Of a DNA stretch of 6,593 nt, positions 5,957 to 6,593 are shown one piece after another (the first letter of the stretch is position 1; each line of letters opens with the position of its first letter). The position numbers and the translations under genes were made by a program. The notes beneath the pieces were generated by a model. It made no database searches. It was not told the DNA's origin and saw nothing but the letters and a program-made list of their open reading frames with translations. Source of the DNA: Candidatus Kariarchaeota archaeon (GTDB lineage: Archaea; Asgardarchaeota; Heimdallarchaeia; Heimdallarchaeales; Kariarchaeaceae); contig JAEOUB010000143.1 of NCBI GenBank assembly GCA_016839545.1, forward strand, positions 1 to 6,593. Direction: 5' to 3'.

Positions 5957-5998
5957 ATGCCCAAGACTGACATCTCAGAAATGGAGGTATTAGTATGA
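5957..5998 (+). other. 13-codon micro-ORF overlapping the ppdK start
   Basis: ATG at 5957 opens a short frame encoding MPKTDISEMEVLV, ending in a TGA (5996-5998) that overlaps the ppdK ATG as ATGA. It has no ribosome binding site of its own but could be read from a leaderless transcript. A ribosome terminating here would be placed exactly on the ppdK start. It may be a translated leader or a chance frame; no homology can be judged at this length. Confidence 0.25.
5983..5988 (+). promoter_or_regulatory. Ribosome binding site of ppdK
   Basis: GGAGGT lies 6 nt before the ATG at 5995, with the same sequence and spacing as the site at 932. It fixes the ppdK start. Confidence 0.85.
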
Positions 5999-6593
5999 CC
6001 CAGAGTGTGTACATATTTGGTGAAACTGAAGAAGATCTTACACTTGAGGCTGGTAAAGAGCTCCTTGGAGGTAAAGGTGCCGCCCTCGATCAAATGACCA
6101 AACTCGGGCTGCCTATTCCACCCGGTTTCACAATCAGCACAGCCACATGTATTGAGTTTCTTCAAAACGATAACACGTTTCCCGAGGGGATGTGGGATGC
6201 AGTTGAGTCAGCTCTCTCATCAATCGAACAACGGATTGGCAAGAATTTTGGAAACTCTGAAAAGCTGTTACTGCTTTCAGTCAGATCAGGAGCAAAGATC
6301 TCCATGCCGGGGATGATGGACACCATCCTTAATCTTGGACTGAATAATGCCATCCTGGAACAGGTTGCAGGAAAAGGAGAGGAACGTTTCCTTTTGGACT
6401 CCTACCGACGTCTGATCCTCATGTTTTCCAATGTGGTAGTAGGCCTGGAGGTTCACCCATTTGAGAAAGCGTTGGAAGAGGTCAAATTTATTGCTGGCGT
6501 GGAGGAGGATCACGAACTGGGCATAGATCATCTCAAGGAGATAATCAGTCAATACCAGGCAATTTTCAAAAAAGGGTATGGTGAAGATTTTCC
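5995..6593 (+). CDS. ppdK: Pyruvate, phosphate dikinase, N-terminal part (3' truncated)
   Basis: The first 199 residues are present; the gene runs off the right edge (family length is close to 880-900). The enzyme interconverts pyruvate + ATP + phosphate and phosphoenolpyruvate + AMP + pyrophosphate in the cytoplasm, serving gluconeogenesis or pyrophosphate-linked glycolysis. The visible part is the N-terminal nucleotide-binding domain: GGKGAALDQM (25-34), LGLPIPPGFTIST (37-49), SVRSGAKISMPGMMDT (95-110), LNLGLN (112-117) and DSYRRLI (135-141). K27 and R97 correspond to the ATP-site K22 and R92 of the Clostridium symbiosum enzyme and keep exactly the same 70-residue spacing. The SMPGMMDT block separates it from phosphoenolpyruvate synthase (PpsA). 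The swivelling phosphohistidine domain and the pyruvate barrel are outside the window. The start is fixed by GGAGGT 6 nt upstream. It has its own upstream region with TATA-like elements and palindromes, so it is probably transcribed separately from the membrane-protein gene. Confidence 0.95.
   Translation, partial: MTQSVYIFGETEEDLTLEAGKELLGGKGAALDQMTKLGLPIPPGFTISTATCIEFLQNDNTFPEGMWDAVESALSSIEQRIGKNFGNSEKLLLLSVRSGAKISMPGMMDTILNLGLNNAILEQVAGKGEERFLLDSYRRLILMFSNVVVGLEVHPFEKALEEVKFIAGVEEDHELGIDHLKEIISQYQAIFKKGYGEDF

Noticed and set aside
5953..6552. Minus-strand frames opposite ppdK
   Set aside because: The + strand carries unmistakable PPDK motifs and a strong ribosome binding site, and the opposite frames have no domain signal.

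Overview
The window reads as a stretch of chromosome from an anaerobic archaeon with mid-range GC. The signs are a tungstopterin aldehyde oxidoreductase-family subunit with a polyferredoxin partner, a pyruvate phosphate dikinase, and AT-rich TATA-like elements about 25 nt upstream of start codons that have no ribosome binding site. Genes inside transcripts, by contrast, have clear GGAGGT sites. An Asgard lineage such as Thorarchaeota would fit the gene content and composition, but that is an impression and no marker gene here settles it. No RNA gene, CRISPR array, transposase or integrase is visible.

Layout. 1-947 (+): C-terminal half or so of an aldehyde:ferredoxin oxidoreductase (AOR) family protein, cut by the left edge. 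944-1438 (+): a 164-residue protein with 16 cysteines set for four [4Fe-4S] clusters, overlapping the AOR gene by ATGA. 1435-2661 (-): a LeuA/NifV-type acyl-CoA condensing enzyme of the DRE-TIM metallolyase superfamily, convergent with the ferredoxin gene and sharing a TTAA at the stop codons. 2662-2842: divergent promoter region with candidate leaderless promoters for both flanking genes and a 9-bp imperfect dyad. 2843-3943 (+): an extended/atypical short-chain dehydrogenase (NAD-dependent epimerase type). 3988-5877 (+): a large unrecognised membrane protein with nine predicted membrane segments around a soluble core of about 330 residues. 5878-5994: regulatory region with two abutting palindromes, a TATA-like element and a 13-codon micro-ORF. 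5995-6593 (+): the N-terminal 199 residues of pyruvate phosphate dikinase, cut by the right edge.

How the genes may work together. The AOR subunit and polyferredoxin almost certainly form one enzyme: aldehyde (or a similar low-potential substrate) oxidation at a W-bis-pterin site, with electrons leaving through the four-cluster wire. The LeuA-type enzyme condenses acetyl-CoA with a 2-oxo acid, and PPDK interconverts pyruvate and phosphoenolpyruvate, so three of the loci touch central carbon metabolism (2-oxo acids, acetyl-CoA, low-potential electrons). There is no evidence that they are co-regulated. The epimerase and membrane protein are close (44 nt) and may be co-transcribed, but no shared function can be read from the sequence.

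The most open questions are the identity of the nine-segment membrane protein, the true substrate of the LeuA-type enzyme, and the palindromes and micro-ORF ahead of ppdK.
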